Part shown: positions 50,852 to 59,860 of the stretch, one piece after another | Position numbering within the stretch: the first letter of the stretch is position 1 | How the letters are laid out: each line of letters starts with the position of its first letter | Assembly (NCBI GenBank): GCA_017466445.1 | Contig: JAFTUC010000027.1 | Coordinates: 1 to 64,000, forward strand | Length of the DNA stretch: 64,000 nt | Origin: Clostridia bacterium | GTDB taxonomy: Bacteria; Bacillota; Clostridia; Oscillospirales; CAG-272 | Direction of reading: 5' to 3' | Translations under genes and position numbers: made by a program | The notes under the pieces: model-generated | Told to the model about the DNA's origin: nothing | Database searches by the model: none | The model's input: the letters and a program-made list of their open reading frames with translations, nothing else

Positions 50852-53242
50852 TTAGCGGAGCTCTATTATAGTAACTCCCGTGTCACCCTCACCCCAGTTT
50901 CCGAGACGGTAGGATTTGATCCTTTTGTCGCTTCGAAACAGCTCCCAAAGATATTTTTTGAGCGCTCCCGTTCCTTTTCCGTGGATTATGCGAAGGGTGG
51001 ATATTCCGGCGACGGTCGCGTTGTCGAAATACTTGTCAAGCTCGAGACGGGCCTCCTCGCCGTTCTTTCCGCGAAGATCTATCTCGGGTGAAAAGCTTTT
51101 TGTTATCGATTCGGTAACTACCGGCTTCGGGATACGTTTTTTGTTCTCATCCATAAATATGATTCCCTCGCCGTCCTCGCTGAGCATAAGATTTTTGATC
51201 GAGGTCTTGAGAGTCATGATACCCGCCCTTACCGAAACGTTACCGTCCTTGTCGGGATCGGATATAAGAGTGGCGCTTTGATTTATGTCTATGAGTATTA
51301 CGGAGTCGCCCTTTTTCAGCTTTCTCGGCAGAACGTAATTTTCCGCCTTGTGCTCGATAACAGGGTCTACCTTGTCGCGGCTTGCCTTGAGTGATGCCCT
51401 GATGTTCGATCTCGCCTTTTCAAGCTCACTCGCCGCGCGTGCGCTGTCACGGGCTCTCTTGGCTTTTTCGAGCTCCGCCATAACGTATTCGGACGTTACG
51501 CGCGCGTTTTCGATTATCTCTGCCGCCTTGGCAAGGACTCTCTCCTTTTCGCGCTCGGCGGCGGCGAGATCGGCGGAAGCCTTCGCCCTTGCCTCGGAAA
51601 GAAGAGTCTCGTATTCCTTTCTCATCCTCTCGGTCTCGATAAGCTTTTTTTCACCCTCGATGCGGTCGCTTTCGAGCTTTTCTATTACCTTTTCAAAGCG
51701 CTTTCCGTCCTCCGAAATAAGCTCTTTTGCACGGTCTATAACGCTTATGTCGAGTCCGAGACGGGAGGCTATCGCAAACGCGTTGGACTTTCCGGGTGCG
51801 CCGATTATGAGCCTGAAGGTAGGCGAGAGCGATTTGATGTCAAACTCGCATGCGGCATTGCAGACTCCGGGAGTTTCGAGAGCGTACGTCTTCATCTCGG
51901 CGTAGTGAGTGGTCGATACCGACCATGCACCGCTGCTTCTGACCTTTTCCGTGACCGAGACCGCAAGTGCGGCACCCTCAGTCGGGTCGGTGCCGGCACC
52001 GAGCTCGTCAAAGAGTACGAGACTGCTCTCGTCGGCCTCCTCTATTATCGATACGATCGTCTTCATGTGAGCGGAAAATGTCGAAAGGGACTGCTCGATG
52101 CTCTGCTCGTCACCGATGTCGGCAAGGATCTTGCTGAATATCCTTACCTGCGAGCCCTCTCTTGCGGGAATGTGCATTCCGCTCTGTGCCATAAGGCTGA
52201 AAAGACCGATCGTCTTCAGCGATACCGTTTTTCCGCCCGTGTTGGGTCCGGTTATTATAAGTGAATCGAAATCCTTTCCGAGCGAGATGTCGATCGGAAC
52301 GGCTTTGTTCTTGTCAAGCAGGGGATGACGCGCGCCGAGTATGTCCACGACGTCGGATATGATCGGCTCAGACGCGCGCATGCGCCAGGAAAGCTCGGCA
52401 CGTGCGAAAATGAGATCGAGCAGGATTATGTTAGAATAGTTGAGGATAAGCGCAGACGCAAAGGATGCAACGTCCGAGGAAAGATTTGTCAGTATGCGCT
52501 CGATCTCCTCACGCTCCTCAGCCTCGAGACGGCGAAGATCGTTGTTTGCCTCCACGACCGCGATAGGCTCTATAAACAGAGTAGCGCCCGAGGATGAAGC
52601 GTCGTGAACGAGACCGCTTATCTCCGATTTGTGCTCCACCTTTACGGGAATAACGTATCTTCCGTTACGCATGGTAACGATGTTGTCCTGAAGAGTTTTT
52701 GAGTACTGAGGACTCGTTATATAGCTTTGGAGCATGTCTCTTATGCGGCTGTTCGTGCTTCGTATGCTCCTTCTTATCGAAAAGAGCTGAGGAGATGCGT
52801 CGTCTGCTATCGTGTCCTCTGAGATTATGACACGCTTTATCTCCTTTTCGAGCGTTGGGTTTTTGAATATTCGGTCGAATATCTCCTGAAGGGAACCGCA
52901 GGACAGATTTTTTGTGCCCGAATAGGCTATGAGTCCGGCAGAAACGTAAAGAAGGTCTGCGATGTCGAGAAGCTCGCGAAGCGAGAGCATAGCGCCCTTT
53001 TCCGCACGGTCGACCGAGTCGCATATGTTTTTTATTCCTCCGAATGACGGAGCGCCGTTTACCGAGGTCATGTGCTTTGCGTCGCTCGTCTGCTTAAGGA
53101 GCCTTGCGACGGATAAGCGGTCGTCGGTAGGGAAGGTCGATAAGACGAGCTCCCGACCGCCGTCGGTTGACGCGCATTCGGCAAGAAGATTTAATATTTT
53201 GTCATATTCAAGCGTTTTTATTGCTTTTGTAAAGTTACTCAT
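50852..53242 (-). CDS. mutS2: MutS2, collided-ribosome/recombination ATPase
   Basis: This 796-residue protein has the MutS2 layout: an N-terminal clamp-like helical part, then the ATPase core (TGPNTGGKTVSLKTIGLFSL Walker A; LFDELGAGTDPTEGAAL Walker B and signature). A coiled-coil Lys/Glu-rich region follows, then a C-terminal Smr domain (IDLRGKNGEEARLELDKY; IIHGKGTGALKKYL). MutS2 suppresses recombination and also splits collided ribosomes in Bacillus. Length is normal (about 785). It follows recO by about 40 nt. Confidence 0.96.
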   Translation of the reverse strand: MSNFTKAIKTLEYDKILNLLAECASTDGGRELVLSTFPTDDRLSVARLLKQTSDAKHMTSVNGAPSFGGIKNICDSVDRAEKGAMLSLRELLDIADLLYVSAGLIAYSGTKNLSCGSLQEIFDRIFKNPTLEKEIKRVIISEDTIADDASPQLFSIRRSIRSTNSRIRDMLQSYITSPQYSKTLQDNIVTMRNGRYVIPVKVEHKSEISGLVHDASSSGATLFIEPIAVVEANNDLRRLEAEEREEIERILTNLSSDVASFASALILNYSNIILLDLIFARAELSWRMRASEPIISDVVDILGARHPLLDKNKAVPIDISLGKDFDSLIITGPNTGGKTVSLKTIGLFSLMAQSGMHIPAREGSQVRIFSKILADIGDEQSIEQSLSTFSAHMKTIVSIIEEADESSLVLFDELGAGTDPTEGAALAVSVTEKVRSSGAWSVSTTHYAEMKTYALETPGVCNAACEFDIKSLSPTFRLIIGAPGKSNAFAIASRLGLDISVIDRAKELISEDGKRFEKVIEKLESDRIEGEKKLIETERMRKEYETLLSEARAKASADLAAAEREKERVLAKAAEIIENARVTSEYVMAELEKAKRARDSARAASELEKARSNIRASLKASRDKVDPVIEHKAENYVLPRKLKKGDSVILIDINQSATLISDPDKDGNVSVRAGIMTLKTSIKNLMLSEDGEGIIFMDENKKRIPKPVVTESITKSFSPEIDLRGKNGEEARLELDKYFDNATVAGISTLRIIHGKGTGALKKYLWELFRSDKRIKSYRLGNWGEGDTGVTIIELR

Positions 53243-53281
53243 ATTCGGAAAGATTTACCTTTCGTTTAGTAAAGAAGAAAT

Positions 53282-54043
53282 CTAAAGTGATCTGTAAAAA
53301 TCAAGTGAATCGAAGCCTCTGCCTATCTGAGACAGAGTATATTTTTCGGATACCGATGCGAGCTCGTTTAAAAAATCGTTTTCCGCGCTGAAGGCGAATA
53401 TCCGTTTTTTCGGAGCGTCAACGATGTATCGCATGGCTCTTAAAACGTGCGATCCCACGAAAACGTAGGCACGTGACGAATCAAGGACCTCGCCCGACCT
53501 CTCGAAGATGCACTCTCTGCATTTTAGCGTTCCGCCTATCGGATCGAGATAAAATTCACCGTCCGTGCAGTTGCATATCTCGCAGCCCGACAGATCGGGC
53601 ATAAGACCGATCTCGCAGAGAAGACGGAGCTCGAAAACGCTTTTTATGAGCGCAAGGGGCTTGTCCGAAAGAAGTATGTGGAGAGAGTTCAGTGCAAGCG
53701 AAAGGATCTCGCTCTGATCCTCGTTTTCTACCGTCACCTCGCACAGAAGATCGGCAAAATACTGCGCAAGTGCGAATTTTTCGATATCCGAGCGGATACC
53801 AAAAAAGTTTTCGATAAGACAGGCCTCGCCGAGCGTGTATCTGTCTCCCTTGACGGAAACGGTAAGCTCGTCGTAGCAAAAGAGCTGGGTCGCCGCTATG
53901 CGATGGCTTTTTATGCTGCGCACACCTCTGCAGTATACCGAGATCTTTCCCATGGACGGTGTAAGAAAGGTTATTATCTTGTCGCTTTCTCCTACGGCGA
54001 TCTCGCGAATGGCAAGACCGAGCGTTTTTATGCTCTCGCTCAT
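53282..54043 (-). CDS. recO: DNA repair protein RecO
   Basis: This 253-residue RecFOR-pathway protein anneals DNA and loads RecA onto SSB-coated strands. It has an N-terminal OB fold (LGLAIREIAVGESDKIITFLTP...GKISVYCRGVRSIKS), a helical middle, and a zinc-binding Cys set (CEIC at about 154-157 and CREC further on). Complete. It starts 5 nt after the era stop, indicating translational coupling. Confidence 0.94.
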   Translation of the reverse strand: MSESIKTLGLAIREIAVGESDKIITFLTPSMGKISVYCRGVRSIKSHRIAATQLFCYDELTVSVKGDRYTLGEACLIENFFGIRSDIEKFALAQYFADLLCEVTVENEDQSEILSLALNSLHILLSDKPLALIKSVFELRLLCEIGLMPDLSGCEICNCTDGEFYLDPIGGTLKCRECIFERSGEVLDSSRAYVFVGSHVLRAMRYIVDAPKKRIFAFSAENDFLNELASVSEKYTLSQIGRGFDSLDFYRSL

Positions 54044-54048
54044 ACGTC

Positions 54049-54969
54049 TCAGTCTTCGTTCTTGAAGCCGAAGTTGCTTATTGTTATATCACTGTCGCGC
54101 CAGTTTTCCTTGACCTTGACCCAAACGTCGAGAAATACCTTCGTGTCGAAGAATTTTTCCATGTCCTCGCGTGCGTAGGAGGCTATCTTCTTGAGCGTCT
54201 CGCCCTTTTTGCCGATTATTATGCCCTTGTGATTTTCTCTTTCGCAGAATATTTCGGCACGTACGCTTATCATGCTTTTCTCTTCCTTGAAATCCTCGAT
54301 AACGACGGCGGCACCGTGAGGGATCTCGTTGTCAAGAAGACGGAGCAGCTTTTCTCTTATTATCTCGGCAGCGATCTGCTTCTCCGGCTGATCGGTAAGC
54401 TCATCGCTTTCAAAGAACCATTCGCCCTCTGAAAGGAGCTTCGACGCCTCGTCGATAACTATATCGACGCCGTCGTTTTTAAGAGCCGAGATCGGAATGA
54501 CCGATGCGAAATCGCAGAGCTCCGCATATGCGCGGATGGTGCTTCCTATCTGCTCGTGAGAGCAGTTGTCGGTCTTGTTGAGAACGAGGATGATCGGCAG
54601 CTCGGAGCTCTCGAGACGCTTTATAAGCGAGATCTCGACGTCACCCGGAGCGTATGACGCGTCCGCGACGAGAATTGCGGCGTCGACGTCTCCGATGGCA
54701 CCGTTTATCGATCTTACCATAAACTGACCGAGCTTCGTTCTCGGCTTGTGCATACCGGGGGTGTCGAGAAATACAAACTGATCGGCGCCTCTTGTGAGTA
54801 TGCCGGTTATTCTGTTTCGCGTGGTCTGAGGCTTTTTTGATACTATCGCGATCTTTTCTCCGAGCATTGCGTTGAGAAGAGTGGATTTTCCGACGTTCGG
54901 ACGTCCGACGATGGCAATAAAGCCCGTTCTCATCGGGATATCAAGATTTTCACCGTATATTTTTTCCAT
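54049..54969 (-). CDS. era: Era GTPase
   Basis: This 306-residue essential GTPase binds the 3' end of 16S rRNA during 30S maturation. Motifs: GRPNVGKSTLLNAMLGEKIA (G1), DTPGMHKPRTKLG (G3), NKTDNC (G4), and the C-terminal KH domain with KGIIIGKKGETLKKIASYAR. It lies between ybeY and recO. The neighbours dgkA and cdd, often present here in Bacillus, are absent. Complete. Confidence 0.97.
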   Translation of the reverse strand: MEKIYGENLDIPMRTGFIAIVGRPNVGKSTLLNAMLGEKIAIVSKKPQTTRNRITGILTRGADQFVFLDTPGMHKPRTKLGQFMVRSINGAIGDVDAAILVADASYAPGDVEISLIKRLESSELPIILVLNKTDNCSHEQIGSTIRAYAELCDFASVIPISALKNDGVDIVIDEASKLLSEGEWFFESDELTDQPEKQIAAEIIREKLLRLLDNEIPHGAAVVIEDFKEEKSMISVRAEIFCERENHKGIIIGKKGETLKKIASYAREDMEKFFDTKVFLDVWVKVKENWRDSDITISNFGFKNED

Positions 54970-55001
54970 ACTGTAATATTCCTTCCTTGTGTTGACTTCC
55001 T

Positions 55002-55472
55002 TTATCTTTTAAGTCCCATCGAGACAAGTATTGCCTCTTGGCGGGAGAACATCTCCTTTTCGTCCTCGGGAGAGGTCTCGTGATCGTATCCGAGCAGGTG
55101 AAGCACCGAGTGCACGGTGAGAAAAGCAAGCTCTCTTTCGAGCGAATGTCCGTACTGCTCAGCCTGACGCTTTGCGGTGTCGTAGGATATGACTATATCT
55201 CCGAGCACGGCGTAGCCTACCCCGAAATCCTCGTCAAAAACGGGGAAGGAGAGAACGTCCGTGGGACGGTCGACTCCTCTTGTCTCGAGATTCATCTCGT
55301 GAATGCTCTGATCGTCGAGGATCGTTACCGATATCTCGGCGACACGCTTGAAGCCCTCCGATTTAAGTGCTTTGTTTATCGCCTTTTTTATTAGCTTTTC
55401 TTCCTTTTTTGTCAGTACCTGCGGATCGTACTCATCGCTTATGTATATCCTGTTTTTTCTGAAAAGATCCAT
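55002..55472 (-). CDS. ybeY: YbeY endoribonuclease / rRNA maturation factor
   Basis: This 156-residue zinc-dependent RNase is needed for 16S rRNA maturation and ribosome quality control. It shows the zinc motif HSVLHLLGYDHETSPED (three His) and the upstream family stretch ETRGVDRPTDVLSFPVF. Complete; operon member 36 nt after phoH and 32 nt before era. Confidence 0.95.
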   Translation of the reverse strand: MDLFRKNRIYISDEYDPQVLTKKEEKLIKKAINKALKSEGFKRVAEISVTILDDQSIHEMNLETRGVDRPTDVLSFPVFDEDFGVGYAVLGDIVISYDTAKRQAEQYGHSLERELAFLTVHSVLHLLGYDHETSPEDEKEMFSRQEAILVSMGLKR

Positions 55473-55508
55473 TGCCCTTGTTATGTATGTCCTTCCTTCT
55501 TATTTGCC

Positions 55509-56537
55509 TTATTTGCCTTCGCTGTCGCTTTTTCTGAAGCGGTGCGGTCTGTCTCCCTCGCGAGCGGCACTTCTTTCTCTGTCGTATTTGTCATAGGCGA
55601 GGATTATCTGGCGCACGAGCCTGTGACGTACGACGTCACGCTCGCTGAATCGGTGGATATATATGTCGTCTATTTCCTCAAGGATCGTGACCGCCTCCTT
55701 GAGACCGCTTCGCATGCCTCTCGGAAGGTCGGTCTGAGTAAGGTCGCCCGTGACTACCGCCTTGGAGTTGTTTCCGAGACGGGTAAGGAACATCTTCATC
55801 TGCTCGGGAGTCGTGTTCTGCGCCTCGTCGAGAATTATGAAGCAGTCATCGAGCGTTCTTCCGCGCATATACGCAAGCGGAGCGACCTCGACTATTCCTT
55901 TTTCAACGTTTCTGAGATAGTTTTCCGCACCCATCGTCTCGTAAAGAGCGTCGTAGAGCGGACGCAGATAGGGGTCTATCTTGCTCTGAAGATCGCCCGG
56001 AAGGTATCCGAGACGCTCTCCCGCCTCGACTGCGGGTCTTGTAAGGATTATTCTCGACACCTCGTGTCTGCGAAGAGCAGATACCGCCATAGCCACGGCA
56101 AGAAAGGTCTTACCCGTTCCCGCGGGACCGATGCCGAATACGAGCGTGTTCTTTTTTATCGCGCTTACGTATTTTTTCTGACCGACCGTCTTTGCTTTTA
56201 TCGGCTTTCCCTTGGCGGTTATACAGACACAGTCCGAATCAAACTCGGAAAGCTCCTCCGCACGTCCGTCCTCGATCATTCCCATGGTGTATTCGACCTT
56301 TTGCTCGGAGATCTCCTCGCCGAGCACGAATATTCTTTTGAGATAGTTTATAACGGTGAGCGCAAGATCGACCGATCTTTCATCGTTTCCCGAGACCGAG
56401 AGCGAATCGCTTCCGCCGAGACTGTGAGTTATGCGCACGTTGAAATGCTTTTCTATGATATCCTGGTTTCTGTCATAGCTGCCGAGTATCGCCGAAAGCT
56501 GCTCGTCAGAATCAATTGGGATTATCTTTTCGATCAT
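55509..56537 (-). CDS. phoH: PhoH-like ATPase
   Basis: This 342-residue P-loop protein of the PhoH family has an N-terminal KH-like region (LSVSGNDERSVDLALTVINY), Walker A GIGPAGTGKTFLAVAMAVSA, the ILTRPAVEAGERLGYLPGDL block and Walker B FIILDEAQNTTPEQMKMFLT. PhoH proteins are predicted RNA-helicase-like ATPases linked to ribosome biogenesis through ybeY. It follows yqfD by 35 nt. Standard order for sporulating Firmicutes, except that pgpH is missing between phoH and ybeY. Confidence 0.95.
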   Translation of the reverse strand: MIEKIIPIDSDEQLSAILGSYDRNQDIIEKHFNVRITHSLGGSDSLSVSGNDERSVDLALTVINYLKRIFVLGEEISEQKVEYTMGMIEDGRAEELSEFDSDCVCITAKGKPIKAKTVGQKKYVSAIKKNTLVFGIGPAGTGKTFLAVAMAVSALRRHEVSRIILTRPAVEAGERLGYLPGDLQSKIDPYLRPLYDALYETMGAENYLRNVEKGIVEVAPLAYMRGRTLDDCFIILDEAQNTTPEQMKMFLTRLGNNSKAVVTGDLTQTDLPRGMRSGLKEAVTILEEIDDIYIHRFSERDVVRHRLVRQIILAYDKYDRERSAAREGDRPHRFRKSDSEGK

Positions 56538-56572
56538 TTTGAGTAAAAAATCTCCTTTTCAAGATCCTTGCT

Positions 56573-57826
56573 TTATTTTAAATTTACGTCAGATGCAAAC
56601 AAAGGGGTCTCGACGGCAATGTCGCGTATGCATTCTATACTGCACGTCAGGGTATAGAACTCGCCGTCAGTCTCGGATTCGGTACGCTCGCACAGCAAGA
56701 TCCCCTCATCTCCGAGAAGGGACGAGAGCCTCTCGGCAAGCTCGCCTCTTGCGAGCCTTTCCGCCTCTGCCTCTGTAAGCGTGATCTCTTTTTCGACGTA
56801 TGGAAGACAGAGCTCTCTTTCAATGGCGATAGGAAGTATCTTTTCACCCGGAAGCTCTATTTCGTCATACATCCTTATTATATCACAAGATGTAGGTGAA
56901 TTTCTACCCATAAACGAAAAATTTATTGATTTTGAGAAAAAAATAAACGATTTTTTTTCGTGTTTCTCACCGGTGTACTCCTTTTTCACCGTCTTGAGAG
57001 GAATTTTCACCTCGATAGTTTCCTTTGTCAGTGCAAAGACCTTTGCTATAGAGCGCTCGAAATGATAGGTCGGGTTCTCCACCGGAGCCTCCGCGATGCC
57101 ATCCTTCTCGTTTTGGACGAGACCGCTTATAAGCACCTGACCCTTTAAAACGCTCTCTCCTCCGAAGACGAGCCTCTGCCCACCGCTCAGCTCCACCCGA
57201 TAAATAAGTCCGTCGCAGTCGGCAACTATGTTGGAGGGTCGTTCCGCTTCGGGTGCGGGTCTTGTGGATTTGTCCTTAAGGACGACCTCAACGCAGTTTC
57301 CGATAGCGTTTATCCGTATCCAGGATATACCGTCGCATTCAATAAGAAAATCGGTGCAGATGCCGTCTATATCAAGACTTGGAATGAAGGCGCCTTTTTT
57401 TAGTCCGAGACTATCAAGCACGCGAAGAGTTTCGGAAACGCTCGTGCTCCCGTCGGGCACGACCTTTATCTGCCATATAAATCTCTGAGAAAAAAATGTT
57501 ATAAGAAGCAAGGTGAGAAGCCCGAGCATAAGACCGTATCTTTTTGAGAGTGATAAAAAAAGTGCGGGCAGACCGTGATCTTCACCTACGGAAAAGCTCA
57601 CGCCGATGCGTGTAAAGCTCTCACAGATCTCCTTCTTTCTGAAAAGAAATGCTCTGAAGGACAGCGCTCCGTCTTCGCTTTTAACGTAAGAAAAACGAAA
57701 TCCCTTTGCTATCATAAGGGTGAGCGCCCTTTCCGAGCCCTCGGTCACGGTCAGGGAAAATGATCCGAAAACGAGCATCAGGATGATATCGCTCGGACGC
57801 GCATACGGTATTTTTATCTTTTTCAT
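56573..57826 (-). CDS. yqfD: Sporulation protein YqfD
   Basis: This 417-residue protein has one TM segment (about 93-112: GLMLGLLTLLLITFFSQRFI). Its N-terminal part (VTEGSERALTLMIAKGFRFSYVK) and the extracytoplasmic POTRA-like or IV-specific part (WQIKVVPDGSTSVSETLRVL; ITLTEAEAERLARGEL) match YqfD, a sigma-E controlled sporulation protein of spore formers. The exact role is unknown. Its start overlaps the yqfC stop by 4 nt (ATGA). A sign that the host makes spores or descends from spore formers. Confidence 0.9.
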   Translation of the reverse strand: MKKIKIPYARPSDIILMLVFGSFSLTVTEGSERALTLMIAKGFRFSYVKSEDGALSFRAFLFRKKEICESFTRIGVSFSVGEDHGLPALFLSLSKRYGLMLGLLTLLLITFFSQRFIWQIKVVPDGSTSVSETLRVLDSLGLKKGAFIPSLDIDGICTDFLIECDGISWIRINAIGNCVEVVLKDKSTRPAPEAERPSNIVADCDGLIYRVELSGGQRLVFGGESVLKGQVLISGLVQNEKDGIAEAPVENPTYHFERSIAKVFALTKETIEVKIPLKTVKKEYTGEKHEKKSFIFFSKSINFSFMGRNSPTSCDIIRMYDEIELPGEKILPIAIERELCLPYVEKEITLTEAEAERLARGELAERLSSLLGDEGILLCERTESETDGEFYTLTCSIECIRDIAVETPLFASDVNLK

Positions 57827-58089
57827 GATCTCTCCTTTCCGCTTTTGGAGATCGATACTTTCTCAATGCAGCCCTTTATGCGTACCTCGCTGCCAAAAAA
57901 ATCGCATAAGTATAGTCGGTCTCCGACTATCTCTATTTCGGCACCCGAGACACGGATCGATATTAGTGTCTCCGAATAAGAGAGTATCTGCCTGCAGTCG
58001 GAGATGAGTATGTCGCTTCCGTTTTCTATTATGATATGGTACAGTGGTATTTTGAAGGTCTTCAATCGGAATAATCCTCCTTGGGGCAA
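57823..58089 (-). CDS. yqfC: YqfC, sporulation-associated small protein (YabP/YqfC family)
   Basis: This 88-residue protein has the YabP/YqfC fold: a beta-rich core with IIIENGSDILISDCRQILSY, SETLISIRVSGAEIEIVGDR and a final LYLCDFFGSEVRIKGCIEKV. Members are mother-cell expressed and of unknown activity. First gene of the minus-strand cluster, starting 4 nt before the yqfD overlap and divergent from the ylbJ-like gene across about 95 nt. Confidence 0.87.
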   Translation of the reverse strand: MPQGGLFRLKTFKIPLYHIIIENGSDILISDCRQILSYSETLISIRVSGAEIEIVGDRLYLCDFFGSEVRIKGCIEKVSISKSGKERS

Positions 58090-58184
58090 AATATAATTTA
58101 CAAAGCCTTTCGGTGATTTTATCTTATTCGGAGATCGGGCTTTTGATTACCTGATAATGGCAGGGGAGAGCTGAAAGGAGAAAA

Positions 58185-59120
58185 ATGAAAAAAATTAAGA
58201 AGCTTGCGCTGAGCGCGATTCTTACCGCTACCCTCTCGCTTTTGATTTATTTGTCGCCCGAAAGCAGGGAAGAGTTCGCAAGATCGGTTCGCTTTTGCAT
58301 CGACGTGCTGATCCCGTCGGTCTTTCCCTTTGCCGTGCTCGGATCCCTGGCGGGAAGCGAGCTTGCAGCCGTTCCCGAATTTATCACCTCGGTGGTTGGA
58401 AAGCTTTTCGGTACAGATAAGCGGTATTCAAAGGCTCTTCTTTTCGGCCTCGTTTTCGGATTTCCAACGGGAGCCTCGGCTATGAGGACGCTTCCTCTTG
58501 AAAGTGAAAAAAATGTCCGCGATTACCGAGTGACCGCGGCGATAAGCTGCGTCCCGGGGATGGCATTTACCGTGCTCGGAGTGGGTAGGGGACTTCTCGG
58601 CTCGAGCCTTTTGGGAACTGTAATTTATCTCTCAAATATGCTCGCCTCGCTTGTCGTCGGATGCACCCTTTCTGCTCTTGAAAAGAAAAAATATGCCGAT
58701 AATGTGCAGGTGTCTTCCTCTCAAAATGAAGCGAGTGAGGGTGTGGTACTTACTCTTTGCGATTCGGTGACTAAGGCGGGAGGCGCGATGATAACCGTTT
58801 GCGCCTTCGTCGTCTTTTTTTCTCAGATATCGCTTCTTTTGTCACTTCTTCCGCTTCCGAAAAACGTTTCTTTTCTGCTTTCTTTGCTGTTTGAGGTGGG
58901 AGGTGCCACTAAAAAAGCATGTGAAATTTCGGAAAATTGGCGGGTCTTGCTTTCCTGCTTTGCCATTTCGTGGAGCGGTCTGTCTGTACAGATGCAGACC
59001 ATTTCGATGTCAAGAGAAAGGACGCTCGGACTTAATTACGTCGCTCTTGTCCGACTTTGCGTTTCGGTGACGGCGACCCTTGTCTGCTCTGCCTTTTTGG
59101 TGATCTTTGATCTTGCCTGA
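58185..59120 (+). CDS. YlbJ-like sporulation integral membrane protein
   Basis: This 311-residue membrane protein has about eight helices and the nucleoside-recognition (Gate) domain layout of YlbJ: IDVLIPSVFPFAVLGSLAGS near the start, KALLFGLVFGFPTGASAMRT and VTAAISCVPGMAFTVLG in the middle, and WSGLSVQMQTISMS near the end. YlbJ is sigma-E dependent and needed for heat-resistant spores in Bacillus. GAAAGGAG precedes the ATG. Divergent from yqfC, so the 95-nt gap may carry sigma-E promoters for both. Confidence 0.83.
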   Translation: MKKIKKLALSAILTATLSLLIYLSPESREEFARSVRFCIDVLIPSVFPFAVLGSLAGSELAAVPEFITSVVGKLFGTDKRYSKALLFGLVFGFPTGASAMRTLPLESEKNVRDYRVTAAISCVPGMAFTVLGVGRGLLGSSLLGTVIYLSNMLASLVVGCTLSALEKKKYADNVQVSSSQNEASEGVVLTLCDSVTKAGGAMITVCAFVVFFSQISLLLSLLPLPKNVSFLLSLLFEVGGATKKACEISENWRVLLSCFAISWSGLSVQMQTISMSRERTLGLNYVALVRLCVSVTATLVCSAFLVIFDLA

Positions 59121-59142
59121 TATCGCAGTAAAATGTCGATAC

Positions 59143-59171
59143 TTGACAAAAAAGCGAGATGCGTGTATAAT
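59143..59171 (+). promoter_or_regulatory. Sigma-A promoter of the HAD/CvpA-like operon
   Basis: Consensus TTGACA (59143-59148), a 17-nt spacer and TATAAT (59166-59171). It fixes the HAD start downstream of 59178 and excludes the longer frame from 59133. Confidence 0.88.
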
Positions 59172-59204
59172 ATACCGTGTATCGCTAATGAAAGGACAGG
59201 CTCT

Positions 59205-59858
59205 ATGATGATAACAGATTTTATTTTCGATCTCGGTAACGTTCTTGTGGACTATAATCCGATGAGATGCATTCTCGGTTATACTCATAACGTGATCGAT
59301 GCTAACTATATAGCGTCCGAGGTGTTCGCCTCCGAGCAGTGGATTATGCTTGATAAGGGTACTATTACGTACGAGGAGGCTCTGCGTGTCTGGAAGGAGC
59401 GCATTCCCGAAAGGCTCCATTCGCAGCTTGACGAGATCATAGCGAATTTCCATAAGCATCTGCCCGAGATACCCGAAATGACCGAGCTTGTAAAAAGGCT
59501 CAAGGAATCGGGAAAAAGGATATTCATACTCTCCAACGTGAGCGAGCGCTTCCCCAAGATAACCGAGGGGCTTGAGGTTATGAAATATGTTGACGGAGCC
59601 GTGCTCTCGCATGAGGAAAAAACGCTGAAGCCCGACCCGCACATCTACGCCTCACTGCTGAAAAAATATTCTATAAATCCGCAGGGAGCGATATTTATAG
59701 ACGATAATGCGGAAAACGTTCATATAGCAACTAAATTCGGTATGACCGGATATATATTCGACGGAGATGCGGAAAGGATCACAGAATCTTTTGCTAACCT
59801 CGGATTCTTTAAGCTTTCCGTGCCCGTAGAGGATGACGTTATAAATAGGGAGGAATAA
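59205..59858 (+). CDS. HAD-family phosphatase
   Basis: This 217-residue cytosolic HAD hydrolase (YihX-like subgroup) has the nucleophile motif FIFDLGNVLVDYNP, motif II ILSNVSERFP, motif III HEEKTLKPDPHIY and motif IV IFIDDNAENV. The subgroup dephosphorylates sugar phosphates such as glucose-1-phosphate. The start at 59205 follows AAAGGACAGG and lies within 35 nt of the predicted transcript start; an ATG codon later is equivalent. The next gene begins 2 nt after its stop. Confidence 0.9.
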   Translation: MMITDFIFDLGNVLVDYNPMRCILGYTHNVIDANYIASEVFASEQWIMLDKGTITYEEALRVWKERIPERLHSQLDEIIANFHKHLPEIPEMTELVKRLKESGKRIFILSNVSERFPKITEGLEVMKYVDGAVLSHEEKTLKPDPHIYASLLKKYSINPQGAIFIDDNAENVHIATKFGMTGYIFDGDAERITESFANLGFFKLSVPVEDDVINREE

Positions 59859-59860
59859 AA

